DNA from: Haematobia irritans
Taxonomy: Eukaryota > Arthropoda > Insecta > Diptera > Muscidae
DNA: 64,000 nt
Assembly: GCF_050003625.1 (NCBI RefSeq)
Contig: NC_134398.1
Coordinates: forward strand, 202,424,583 to 202,488,582
Direction: 5' to 3'
Below are positions 35,600 through 46,349 of the stretch, in pieces (position 1 is the stretch's first letter; every line of letters begins with the position of its first letter). The notes beneath the pieces were generated by a model. The model was not told the origin of the DNA. It made no database searches and worked only from the letters and a program-made list of their open reading frames with translations. The translations under genes were made by a program, and so were the position numbers.

Positions 35600-38578
35600 A
35601 CTTAAAATTTTTAAAATTTTGACAAAATTCTCTATAGAAATAAAATTTTGACAACATTTTCTTTGGAAAAAAATTTTTGACAAAGTTTTCTGTAGAAATA
35701 AAATTTTGACAAAATTTTCTGTAGAAATAAAATTTTGACAAAATTTTCTGTAGAAATCAAATTTTGACAAAATTTTCTGTAGAAATAAAATTTTGACAAA
35801 ATTTTCTGTAGAAATAAAATTTTGACAAAATTTTCTATAGAAATACAATTTTGACAAAACTTTCTAAAGAAAAAAAAAGAAAGAACAATTTTGACAAAAT
35901 TTTCTATAGAAATAAATTGTGACAAAATTTTCTATAGAAATAAAATTTTCCCAAAATTTTCTATGGAAAAAAATTTTTGACAAAATTTTCTGTAGAAATA
36001 AAATTTTAACCAAATTTTCTACAGAAATAAAATTTTGACAAATTTTTCTAAAGAAATAAAATTTTGACAAAATTTTCTATAAAATAATATTTTGACAAAA
36101 TTTTCTTAGAAATAAAAATTTCTATAGAAATAAAATGTTGACAAAATTTTCTATAGAAATAAAATGTTGACAAAATTTTATATAGAAATAACATTTCGAT
36201 AAAATTTTCTGTAGAAATAAAATTTTGACAAAATTTTCTGTAGAAATAAAATTTTGACAAAATTTTCTATAGAAATAAAATTTTGTCAAAATTGTCTATA
36301 GAAATAAGATGTTCAAAAAATTCGCTATAAAAATAAAATTTTTACAAAATTTTCTATAGAAATAAAATTTTGACAAAATTTTCAATAGAAATAAGATTTT
36401 CAAAAAATATTCTATAAAAATACAATTTTTACAAAATTTTCTATAGAAATAAAATTTTGAGAAAATTTTCTATAGAAATAAAATTTTGAGAAAATTTTCT
36501 ATAGAAATAAAATTTTGAGAAAATTTTCTTTATTTCTATAGAAATAGAAAATTTTCTATAGAAATAAAATTTTGACACAATTTTCTATAGAAATAAAATT
36601 TTTACAAAATTTTCTATATAAATAAAATGTTGACAAAATTTTCTATAGAAATACAATTTTATAGAAATAAGATTTTCAAAAAATTTTCTATAAAAATAAA
36701 ATTTTTACAAAATTTTCTATAGAAATAAAATTTTGAGAAAATTTTCTTAGAAATAAAATTTTCTGTAGAAATAAAATTTTGACAAAATTTTCTATAGAAA
36801 TAAAATTTTTGACAAAATTTTCTGTAGAAATAAAATTTTGACCAAATTTTCTATAGAAATAAAATTTTGAGAAAATTTTCTATAGAAATAAAATTTTGAC
36901 AAAATTTTCTATAGAAATAAAATTTTGAGAAAATTTTCTAGAGAAATAAAATTTTGACAAAATTCTCTATAGAAATACAATTTTTGACAAAATTTTCTGT
37001 AGAAATAAAATTTTGACCAAACTTTCTATAGAAATAAAATCTTCTATAGAAATAAAATATATAGAAATAAAATTTTGATAAAATTTTCTGTAGAAATAAA
37101 ATTTTGACAAAATTTTCTGTAGAAATAAAATTTTGACAAAATTTTCTATAGAAATAAAATTTTGACAAAATTGTCTATAGAAATAAGATCTTCAAAGAAG
37201 TTTCTATAAAAATACAATTTTTACAAAATTTTCTATAGAAATAAAATTTTGAGACAATTTTCTATAGAAATAAAATTTTCAGAAAATTTTTTTAGAAATA
37301 AAATTTTCTATGGGATAAAATTTTCTATGGAAATAAAATTTTGACAAAATTTTATATTTCTATATAACATTTTCTATAAAAATAAAATTTTGACAAAATT
37401 TTCGATAGAAATAAAATTTTGACAAAATTTTCTATAGAAATAAAATTTTGATAAAATTTTCTATAGAAATAACATTTTGACAAAATTTTCTATAGAAATA
37501 AAATTTTGACAAAATTTTCTATAGAAATAAAATTTGGAAAATATTTCTATAGAAATAAATTTTTTAAAAAATTTTCTATAAAAATAAAATTGGGAAAAAT
37601 AAAATTTTGACAAAATTTTCTATAAAAATAAAAAAAATCTATAGAATTAAAATTCCACAAAATTTTCTATAGAAATAAAATTTTGAATAAATTTTCTATA
37701 GAAACAAAATTTTGTCAAAATTTTCTATAGAAATAAGATTTTGAGAAAATTTTCTTAGAAATAAAATTTTCTATACAAATAAAATTTTGACAAAATTTTC
37801 TATAGAATACAATTTTTACTAAATTTTCTAGAGAAATAAGATGTTCAAAAAATTTTCTATAAAAATAAAATTTTTACAAAATTTTCTATAAAAATAAAAT
37901 TTTTACAAAATTTTCTATAAAAAAAATTTTCTATGGAATAAAATTTTCTATGGAAATAAAATTTTGACAAAATTTTATATAGAAATAAAATTTTGAGAAA
38001 ATTTTCCATAGAAATAAATTATTGACAAAATTTTCTATAGAAATACAATTTTGCAAAAATTTCTATAGAAATAAAATTTTGCAAAAATTTCTATAGAAAT
38101 AAAATTTTGACAAAATTTTCTATAAAAATAAAATTTTTATAAAATATTTTAGAGAAATAAAATTTTGACAAAATTATCTATAGAAATAAATTATTGACAA
38201 AATTTTCTGTAAAAATAAAATTTTGACATTTTCTATAGAAATAAAATGTTCAAAAAATTTTCTATAAAAATAATATTTTGACAAAATTTTATAGAGAAAT
38301 AAAATTTTGATAAAATTTGCTATAGAAATAAAATTTTGACAAAATTTTCTATAGAAATAAAATTTTAACAAAATTTTCTATAGAAATAAGATTTTCAAAC
38401 AATTTTCTATAAAAATAAAATTTTTACAAAATTTTCTATAGAAATAAAATTTTGAGAAAATTTTCTTAGAAATAAAATTTTCTATAGAAATAAAATTTTG
38501 ACAACATTTTCTATAGAAATTAAATTTTGCCAAAATTTTCTATAGAAATTGAATTTAGACAAGATTTTCTATATTCGA
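35600..38578 (+). repeat. 29-bp minisatellite array
   Basis: About 100 units in CTATAGAAATAAAATTTTG orientation. Local variants include CTGTAGAAATAAAATTTTG (35680-35840), TTTTCAAAAAATTTTCTATA and many truncated units around 36530-37330. Minus-strand frames such as 35564-35857 are repeat translations. Confidence 0.96.
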
Positions 38579-38835
38579 CCGAACACCGAAAAGTTTTTCA
38601 GTGGTGGATTATGCCCTCTCAGTAATGTTGGTAACATTTCTGAGTGCTTCAAAGCTTCTCTAAGTGGTTTTACTGTTATGTAAAATGCCGTTTGGACTCG
38701 GCTATAAAAAGTAGGTCCCTTGTCATTGAGGTAAATAAGGAATCGGGCAGCACTCAGTGTAAGAGATAATTTCACAACTGTGATATCCCAATGGACTGAC
38801 TATTTAGTCAAAGTGAGCCGGTCTGCCACTATACC
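38579..38835 (+). repeat. LINE 3'-end repeat, single copy
   Basis: ACATTTCTGAGTGCTTCAAA, TTTGGACTCGGCTATAAAAA, CGGGCAGCACTCAGTG and CAATGGACTGACTATTTAGT match, in order, the units tandemly repeated at 40027-40905. I recognise this as the 3' untranslated type of a dipteran non-LTR retrotransposon. Confidence 0.7.
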
Positions 38836-40026
38836 TAATAATCCGATTCTTAATCCAATATTCCCTGGCCTCAAGATACTGACCTTTACTATCCTCAAGA
38901 CAAATTTTATTTTTCTCAACATTGCATACTGATCTCGTGAGAAACCATGCATGACTGGATGTTGGTTGGTTGGTTTAGTTGCTTTCATTGCTGATTGTGA
39001 GGAGATGCGATTTTTAGGTTCTTTTTTTATTCTCATTTCACATCACCATAGGATTCTTGAATCTCCTTGAGTAAAGTGCTTTGTATTGCCTCCGCCTTTC
39101 CTCCAATCGAAAGGCATACTTTTTTTCTCGTATTTATTTTCAGCTGTGATCATTACAACAATTTTTGTTTTTTTTCCTTTTTTTGCATTAAGTTGCTGTT
39201 CTTGTGTATAGGAGCACTATCAGCCTTAATTCGTTTTAGTCAAACATATTCAAGATCACTCGTTGTTGGTAATGGTGACGGTAATGATGATGATGGTGAG
39301 GATGTTGAGAATGTGACGCTGCTCTGGATGTTGGATGATGGCGCTAAGATTTTGAAGATGTTGTTGTGCCGTTTTATTTGATTCTGATCGCTTGTTACAA
39401 AGAGGATTTGTATGAGGACAATAGTGCGTCTAATTTCATTCTTTGGAACGGATACTCTTATGGTTTCGGATGATAGGTGCCTAGTGGGTTGGTGGGTGAT
39501 TATCACCTTCACCATTGGCACAGCCACCTTATTACGCTTGTGGTTGCCTATGGTTTCCTTATGTATAAAGGCTTCCTTTTGATGTCCCTTTGGTTTTGTA
39601 AGGCAGTCAAAGGCATGAGTGCGTTGCGTTCGATCGAGACCTTGAAAATACTAAAATCCTCCTCATTGGTTGCGTGTTTCTTTTTGCTTTGCGCAGCTTC
39701 TTTATAATAACACTAGCTTTGAAGCATCCATCCAAAGAAAGAGATACTCTGCCTTAATATATTCGCACTAAAAAAGGAAATATATATTTTTTAATACACA
39801 CAAGAATTAATGTGTGGTGTCTGATCATTTGGGATCTTGGTGTGACTACCATGTCACCATCAAGTGTGATTTTGAGTCAAACACATGAGAGTTTTATAGG
39901 CAGATTCCATTTTGCATTGAACTTTAAATCAGGGTGAAAGTTGCCCGAATAAAAAGACTTACTCCTATTGCATGATTCATGGGTATGGCATAAATCGAAC
40001 AATTAGGCATTTAACAACAAAGCGGT
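38836..40026. other. Unique intergenic DNA, no gene supported
   Basis: Less AT-rich than average. Short frames (39067-39381, 39240-39527, 39477-39707) show no domain or conserved motif and overlap each other on both strands. It may hold introns or control regions of a gene outside the window, but nothing shows this. Confidence 0.45.
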
Positions 40027-40905
40027 CATCGTTGGCTGTTTTTGGAGGAGTTCAATCTCAGTATTACTGATGAAATTTCTGAGTGTATTAAAGAATCTCC
40101 AATTGGATTCACAGTAATGCGGACTCAGCTTCGTAAAGGAGGTCCCATCTATGGATCTGGGTAGCGGTAGATTACATTTCTGAGTGTATTAACGCTTCTC
40201 TAAGTGGTTTCGCCGTAATGTGTCCCTTCTCATTGACTGAATATTCTAAGTGAGCCTGAAATAGTCGCTAACTGATTAAGGGAATTCATTCTCTGTACTA
40301 CTGATTACATTTCTGAGTGTATTAAAGCTTCTCCAAGTGGATTCACCGTAATGTGAAACGCCGTTCGGACAGGACTATGGATCCGGGTAGCACTCAGTGA
40401 TAAGAGAGTTCACCACTGCGGTATCAAAATGGACTGAATAGTCTAAGTGAACCTGAAAAAGCGGCCATCGATGACTGATAAGGAGAATTTTCCGAGCGTA
40501 TTAATACTTCTCCAAATTGTTTCGCCGTAATGTGAAATGCCTTTCGGACTCAGCTATGTAAAGGAGGTCCCTTCTCATTGGACTAAAAATGGATTCGGGT
40601 AGCATTCAGTGATAAGAGAGTTCCCCACTGCATTATCACAATGGACTGAGTAGTCTCAATGAGCCCAAAATAGCGGTTATCGCTGGCCGATTAGAGGAAT
40701 TTATTCTCTGTATTGCTGGGGACATTTCTGAGGTTATTAAAGCTTCTTCAAGTGTGAAACGCCTTTCGGACTCGGCTATGCAAAGATCCCTTCTCATTGA
40801 TCCGGTTTAACCAGGTCTCAGTGACAAGAGACTTCACCACTGCGGTATCACAATGGAGTGAATAGTCTAAGTGAGCCTGAAATAACGGGCTGTCATTATA
40901 GCTAA
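40027..40905 (+). repeat. Tandem LINE 3'-end units (~180 bp, about five)
   Basis: Units are marked by TTTCTGAGTGTATTAA near 40076, 40178, 40310, 40488 and 40727, and by GCACTCAGTGATAAGAGAG and AATGGACTGAATAGTC. Unit length varies from about 100 to 240 bp because of internal losses. Such head-to-tail 3' ends next to an ORF2 tail (40925-41420) suggest a retrotransposon family that carries or generates tandem 3' repeats. Confidence 0.75.
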
Positions 40906-40924
40906 CCTAACATAAGCTGGAATC

Positions 40925-41422
40925 TATGTTATTCTACGAGCGACATGCAGTGGAATAAAATACATGCCTGTCAGAACGCTGCCATTACAACTACGACAAG
41001 ATGTCTCCTCAGTACACCCCTGGGTCACCTTCATGCGGAGACCAAGATCATCCCGGAGCGTCGACACAATTACATGTTGTCAAAGCAGTATCTCTTGGCT
41101 TGCTATCGAAGTTGCCATCTAAATCACCATCTTGTGGATAAGCAACCACAACCCAGGAAAGTAAGGGTTGATCTTCACCTTCTAGAGCGCGAGATCCAGA
41201 GCTACAAAAGAGAGCCTCTAGATCAGGCAGCATATCAGACAGGTCCGAACAGGATTCATGAGAATACTGTAGATGTAGCGGTGAGAAGCTACAAGGTTAA
41301 TCTTGTTCTCGGAGCTCGACCACCGCCCATATTACCGGAGGAGAGAGACCTACCACGGCAAACCAGGGTAGTTTTAGCCCAACTATGGTACGATCAGACA
41401 AGTGCAGCCGCTTCAATTCCTA
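40925..41422 (+). pseudogene. C-terminal ORF2 fragment of a jockey-like LINE
   Basis: The frame 40945-41436 encodes MQWNKIHACQNAAITTTTRC, ETKIIPERRHNYMLSKQYLL, CHLNHHLVDKQPQP and RQTRVVLAQLWYDQTS. This is the typical C-terminal part of jockey-clade ORF2 proteins, found after the reverse transcriptase. It lacks everything upstream. Near the end the frame slips (the other frame reads RFNSYT). It is cut at 41422 by the TIR element that follows. Confidence 0.8.
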
Positions 41423-41793
41423 CACGGATAAAAAAAGACTGTTTTTCATATGTTTGGCTATAAACATTATATGTTTGGAACACAAATTTTTAAACACAAT
41501 ACTTTTGAGTGCAAGCATATAATGTTCATAAACTAGCATAACATGTTTGGGACATATATGTTAATATGTGAGAACATATTATGTTTGGGACATAAAATGT
41601 TTGTAAATATAATATGCTTGGATGCAAACATATATTAATTTATAAACATATATGTGTTTAGTAGCTGGGAGCGCTATTTAACAGGGAGCGATATTGAATT
41701 AAGTTGGTGGTTGTTGCTTGTTATTACAAAATTAACATTTTATTTTTCCTTGGGCAATTGATCATCTACTTCTTTGATCCTTACAAACTGTGT

Positions 41794-41813
41794 GGTCCGC
41801 TGTTCGAATCCCC
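41794..41813 (+). other. tRNA-like B-box motif inside element copy A
   Basis: GGTCCGCTGTTCGAATCCCC contains GTTCGAATCC, a perfect match to the RNA polymerase III B box. It is conserved in copy B (about 62310-62329). The T-stem around it is poorly paired and no A box or acceptor stem is clear, so this is not a working tRNA gene; it could be a relic of a SINE. Confidence 0.35.
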
Positions 41814-42145
41814 GCCCGGCAAAAGGTAAATTTAAAATAAAAAACATCATATAATTGAATAATTTCTCCTACAATGTTTGTATTACAGAAAAAGGTGCTA
41901 AAAACTAAAAAATCTCGTGGAAGTGAGAAAGATGTGGGGGAATATACAATTAGGCAGAAACAAAATTTTGAGCATTCAGGTCGGAAACCTATATTACCTG
42001 TTTATTTTCATAATTCATTATGATTGTAAATATATAAATAAATAAATAAAATTTTGAGCACAATATTGTTTGGGAGAATTTTTTTAAGCATATAAAATTT
42101 TGGGTGCAAAATGCTTCCAAACATATTATATGTTCACATAATAAC

Positions 42146-42149
42146 ATAT
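42146..42149. other. Target-site duplication ATAT (left)
   Basis: ATAT at 42146-42149 is repeated at 48420-48423 on the other side of the gypsy element. Element copy B has a single uninterrupted ACATAATAACATATTG at this place. Confidence 0.9.
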
Positions 42150-42747
42150 TGTTACGTTTTTATATTTAGGCGTTTTTAATTACCCGACAATTAAAACACA
42201 GTTCTTCTAAATAACGACAATCTACAATTTATTTACTATGACTTTACACTTTACAATTCGTTCACACTGAAGTTATTCGTTTGACGCTTTAATTAAGACT
42301 GACTCGTTAGCAGCATGCGAGCGCTTTTATATATGACGGTGTGGCAATACGAGAACATTCTGGTAGCACCACAATATTCTGGCAACGCCAGAACATTCTT
42401 AGACAATGCTAGAAGGATCTACGACCATTAAGTTATTCGTCTGGTGGCTGCCAAACACATACACACTCACATAGATATATGCTCGCATTACTACAACAAC
42501 AATGACAATAGACAATGAGATGAGAATGCAGAATAACAAAGCAAAGGGGTTGCTATTCTATGAGAGAGTAAGAACTAACATTTCGGTAAGCAAACAAAAG
42601 AACATAAAAGAAATTCAGGAAAATACTAGAAAATGAATAGATGATTCCAACAAGTGATAGCGAAGTTTTATCGTTACAATTTGAAATTTTAAATTAACGG
42701 AAACTAATGTAAATAAACTTATATCTATAATTATCAAATTCGTAACA
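42150..42747 (-). repeat. 3' LTR of the gypsy element
   Basis: 598 bp with ends TGTTACG and CGTAACA. It matches the 5' LTR except for G/T at about 42714 versus 48386 (CTAATGTAAAT against CTAATTTAAAT). Confidence 0.95.
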
Positions 42748-42760
42748 CTGCCTCCCGCTT
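42748..42760 (-). promoter_or_regulatory. Polypurine tract
   Basis: On the minus strand the bases just before the 3' LTR are AAGCGGGAGGCAG, purine-rich as needed for plus-strand priming. The pol stop codon (42759-42761) overlaps it by two bases. Confidence 0.75.
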
Positions 42761-45700
42761 AAGCCTGTTCGTCCCGAACAGGCACAGAACCTGTTCCGTA
42801 AGGAGCCAATCGTTCCAGATGTACAACTTTCATCTTTGATCTAGGGCTGTCGTCCTTCTGAATCCGGTATACAACATCATTGATCTTCTTGATGACTTTG
42901 TATGGGCCTTCCCACTGTGTTTGCAGTTTAGGACACAATCCTTTCTTTCGTTGCGGGTTAAACAGCAGAACCAATTCTTCTTCTTGGAAGCCCTCAGTAT
43001 TTACAGCACGATCGTATCTCGCCTTCATTCTGTTGCTGACCATTTTTATTTTGTTGCGCACTGATTCGTGAACTTCACCGAAAGTGTTTGGGATGTCGTT
43101 TCTGTTTTTTTCCATGGCGAGCTCATTAGGTTTAGCGCCGAATATCAGATCTCCAGGCAACTTCAACTCAGTTCCGAATAAAACATTGGCCGGTGTTCGA
43201 GAGGTGGAATCATGAATGGCAGATCTATACGACAGCAAAAACTTTGGTATATGCTCGTCCCAGTCCCTCTGGCCGTTGTCCACTACTTTTCGAAGATGTT
43301 CCTCCAGAGTGCGATTAAACCTTTCTACCATGCCATCGGATTGTGGATGTAATGGTGTAGTCCTCGTTTTCTTGATACCAAGGGATTCACACATCTCTTT
43401 GAATATGGCCGATTCAAAATTTCTTCCCTGGTCTGAGTGAATCTCGGACGGCACACCGTAGCGACATATCCAGTTATTGTTGACAACATCCACAATCGTT
43501 TTTGCCTCTTGGTTTGGAATTGCATACACCTCCGGCCATTTGCTGAAGTAATCCATGACCACAAGGACATAACGGTTTCCAGAATCACTTACTGGGAAAG
43601 GGCCTGCCACGTCCATTGCTATTCTTTCAAACGGGGCTCCTGGTCTATATTCTTGCATAGGACCTCGACTTTTCCTTGTTGGACCTTTCGCCTTCATGCA
43701 CTTCTCGCAATTGGCTACCCATTCAGCAATTGATTTCTGGCATCCAACCCAGTAGAATCGTTGCTTCACTTTCTCGGCTGTTTTGGTTATTCCCAGATGA
43801 CCTCCACTGGGACCATTATGGAACTCCGCCAAAACTTCTCTTATTTTGGAATCCGGCACGATGATCAAATTTCGGCTGCTCTTGCCATCTTCGCTTTCCC
43901 ATTTACGTTGCAGGGATCCATTGACTAGAACTAAACTATCCCATTGAGCCCAGTATGCTTTCATAAGTGGACTTTCGGCTGCGATGTCTTTCTTGCTGGG
44001 TTTCTTGTTCTCTTCCTTTGCCGAAATAATTTTGTTCAAAATGGTATCTTTACGCTGTTCTGTTGGCCAGTCCACCCCAGATTCGATGTGTAACAGCCGA
44101 ATATCAACAATCTCCTCCTTATGTTCAGCTTTCGAACAGTGCTTGCATTCTATACTGCAAGGTCGACGTGACAAAGCGTCAGCGTTACCGTGTTTTCCAC
44201 CTTTTCTATGCTCGATACTGAAATCATAGCTTTGGAGCCTCTCGATCCAACGTGCCAGTTGAGCTTCCGGATTCTTGAATTGGAGCAACCATCGTAGAGC
44301 TGAGTGATCAGTCCTGAGCAAGAAGTGTTGTCCATACAAATATTTATGATAATGTTTTACACCCTCTATGACGGCTAGCAGCTCTCGTCGCGTTACACAG
44401 TAGTTCTTTTCGGGCTTGGACAACGTTCGGCTGAAATATCCGATGACCTTCTCCTTGCCGTCTATCTGTTGGGATAGCACACCTCCAATACCATGCGCGC
44501 TAGCATCTGTATCCAAAACAAATTTTTCGCCCGGAATAGGATACGCTAGAACAGGAGCTGAACATAAAAGTTCTTTTAAATGTTGGAATGAATCCTCCTG
44601 TTCGTCGCTCCACTGGAACTTCTGACCTTTTTGCGTCAATTTATGGAGACTAGCGGCGATGCTGGCGAAGTTTGGGACGAATCGTCGGTAATATGTACAT
44701 AACCCAAGGAAACTTCTTAATTCGTGGAGATTTCGGGGTCGTGGCCAATCTCTGACAGCTTGGATTTTGTCTTCATCGGTGGATATGCCCTCTGCAGTCA
44801 CATGATGACCCAGGTATTTCACTTCCCGCTGGAAAAGGGAGCATTTCTTTGCGTTAAGGCGTAGACCAGCGGCTGACAATTGCTGGATAACGTCTTTCAA
44901 GTTCTTAAGGTGCTCGTCAAATGTTTTGCCCATCACTATGATGTCGTCCAAGTATATCAAGCACGACTTCCAGTGCAACCCCTTCAGTACCCGCTCCATC
45001 AATCTTTCGAAGGTAGCCGGAGCGTTGCAGAGCCCGAACGGCATTACATTGAATTGCCAGAGACCGCCATTAACGCCAAAAGCCGTCTTTTCCTTGTCTT
45101 TCTCGGCGATCTCTACTTGCCAATATCCACTCTGCAAATCAAGCGTAGAAAACCATGTTGTTCCGGCTAGTGTGTCCAACGTGTCATCAATGCGTGGAAG
45201 CGGATAACTGTCCTTTTTGGTGACATCATTCAGTTTTCTGTAGTCCACGCAGAATCGGGTACTTCCATCTTTCTTTTTGACCAGCACAACTGGGGAACAC
45301 CAAGGACTTGATGATGGCTCGATCACTCCACTCTCCGCCATTTCCTTTATGAGCTTTTGAACTTCGTCTCTTTTTGCCAGGGGAACACTTCGTGGTGCCT
45401 GTTTTATGGGCCTTTCTTCTGCGGTTTTAATTTCATGTTTCACTACAGATGTTCTTCCTTGATTTCCCTTTTCAGAAGCAAAAGCAGAGGCGTTTTTCCG
45501 CAACAATTGCTTGGCTTTATTTCTCTCTGACGGCGATAGATGACGTGTCCAAGCCTCAAAATACCCTTCTAGATGTTTTCTCACTGCTCCATGTGTCTTT
45601 GATGAGTTGCCTTCCAAATTGACTATTGCCTCGGCTGGTGTACATTTTCCAATATCAGAAAATTTTGCAATTTGCTCATGATTGTCAGACATGTTCAAGA

Positions 45701-46343
45701 CACGAACTGGTATTAGTCTCTCTTCGTTCGTTGTTACCAGGGCATTTGCTATCAAGATGTTGTTGCTTTTGTTTTCTGCTGGTTCAACAACCCACAATTG
45801 GCCGACTTCACAATCTCCATTCATAGAAACCCATATAATTGCTTCGGCATTCGGTGGTATAGACTCTGACTGGCTCGTTGTCAAACGTCTGACAGGTGTA
45901 TTCTCGTCGTATCCCACGTTTACCGTTATTTCGGCATCGCACCATGTCATTACACGACGCTTCATATCCAGATTGAGGCCAAAAGCAATCATGAAATCCG
46001 CTCCAATTATAACTTCGTCTACTATATCGGCCACAATGAAATCATAAGTAACGGATTTGTTAGCAATAGTTAATTTTACGGTGACCTTTCCATATACGGT
46101 TGCGGGTTCCCCTGTAGCCGTGCGTAGCTTGACTCCAATCAGTGGTGTAACTTTTCCTTTTACTAAATCAGATCTAATGATAGACTTTGATGCACCAGTA
46201 TCCAACGTCAAAGTACGCTTGTCGCCATTAATAACACCCGCAATAGTTAAATTGTTATTTTTCTGTTGAACTATTGCTATGGAGATGGTGGGGCCATCGT
46301 CTGTGGGAGCCAGCTCTTGCCCCGCTGAACTAGCTCGATTTAG
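42759..46343 (-). CDS. pol: Gypsy Pol: protease, RT, RNase H, integrase
   Basis: 1194 codons in the -1 frame relative to gag, with no ATG needed: it is expressed as a Gag-Pol fusion by frameshifting at 46343-46349. Numbered from the codon at 46211, the protease motif LDTGAS is at 3-8, the reverse transcriptase spans about 300-480 with YLDD at 420-423, and RNase H about 560-690 (LDTDAS, RTDHSAL). The integrase zinc finger has His798, His805, Cys835 and Cys838. The catalytic triad is Asp867 (AMDVAG), Asp927 (HSDQGRNF) and Glu963 (MVERFN), 35 residues apart. A GPY-like motif (WEGPYKVI) lies near the C-terminus. All catalytic residues are present and the frame is unbroken. The polyprotein makes the cDNA in cytoplasmic particles and inserts it into the genome. 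Confidence 0.96.
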   Translation of the reverse strand, partial: LNRASSAGQELAPTDDGPTISIAIVQQKNNNLTIAGVINGDKRTLTLDTGASKSIIRSDLVKGKVTPLIGVKLRTATGEPATVYGKVTVKLTIANKSVTYDFIVADIVDEVIIGADFMIAFGLNLDMKRRVMTWCDAEITVNVGYDENTPVRRLTTSQSESIPPNAEAIIWVSMNGDCEVGQLWVVEPAENKSNNILIANALVTTNEERLIPVRVLNMSDNHEQIAKFSDIGKCTPAEAIVNLEGNSSKTHGAVRKHLEGYFEAWTRHLSPSERNKAKQLLRKNASAFASEKGNQGRTSVVKHEIKTAEERPIKQAPRSVPLAKRDEVQKLIKEMAESGVIEPSSSPWCSPVVLVKKKDGSTRFCVDYRKLNDVTKKDSYPLPRIDDTLDTLAGTTWFSTLDLQSGYWQVEIAEKDKEKTAFGVNGGLWQFNVMPFGLCNAPATFERLMERVLKGLHWKSCLIYLDDIIVMGKTFDEHLKNLKDVIQQLSAAGLRLNAKKCSLFQREVKYLGHHVTAEGISTDEDKIQAVRDWPRPRNLHELRSFLGLCTYYRRFVPNFASIAASLHKLTQKGQKFQWSDEQEDSFQHLKELLCSAPVLAYPIPGEKFVLDTDASAHGIGGVLSQQIDGKEKVIGYFSRTLSKPEKNYCVTRRELLAVIEGVKHYHKYLYGQHFLLRTDHSALRWLLQFKNPEAQLARWIERLQSYDFSIEHRKGGKHGNADALSRRPCSIECKHCSKAEHKEEIVDIRLLHIESGVDWPTEQRKDTILNKIISAKEENKKPSKKDIAAESPLMKAYWAQWDSLVLVNGSLQRKWESEDGKSSRNLIIVPDSKIREVLAEFHNGPSGGHLGITKTAEKVKQRFYWVGCQKSIAEWVANCEKCMKAKGPTRKSRGPMQEYRPGAPFERIAMDVAGPFPVSDSGNRYVLVVMDYFSKWPEVYAIPNQEAKTIVDVVNNNWICRYGVPSEIHSDQGRNFESAIFKEMCESLGIKKTRTTPLHPQSDGMVERFNRTLEEHLRKVVDNGQRDWDEHIPKFLLSYRSAIHDSTSRTPANVLFGTELKLPGDLIFGAKPNELAMEKNRNDIPNTFGEVHESVRNKIKMVSNRMKARYDRAVNTEGFQEEELVLLFNPQRKKGLCPKLQTQWEGPYKVIKKINDVVYRIQKDDSPRSKMKVVHLERLAPYGTGSVPVRDEQA

Positions 46344-46349
46344 TTTAAA
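46290..46349 (-). promoter_or_regulatory. -1 ribosomal frameshift site: UUUAAAC plus possible pseudoknot
   Basis: On the minus strand the last gag codons read CC-T/TTA/AAC/TAA. TTTAAAC (46349-46343) is a standard X-XXY-YYZ slippery heptamer in the gag frame, and slipping back one base enters pol. After a 6-nt spacer, GAGCTAG (46336-46330) can pair with CTGGCTC (46313-46307, one G-U pair). Inside that loop, GGGGC (46323-46319) can pair with GCCCC (46294-46290). Together they form an H-type pseudoknot. The slippery site is read directly; the fold is a prediction by eye. Confidence 0.8.

Noticed and set aside
39067..39707. Possible protein-coding exons
   Set aside because: Overlapping frames on both strands, no motifs, no consistent splice sites.
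41760..41830. tRNA gene around GTTCGAATCCCC
   Set aside because: The B box matches, but there is no convincing A box, acceptor stem or paired T-stem.
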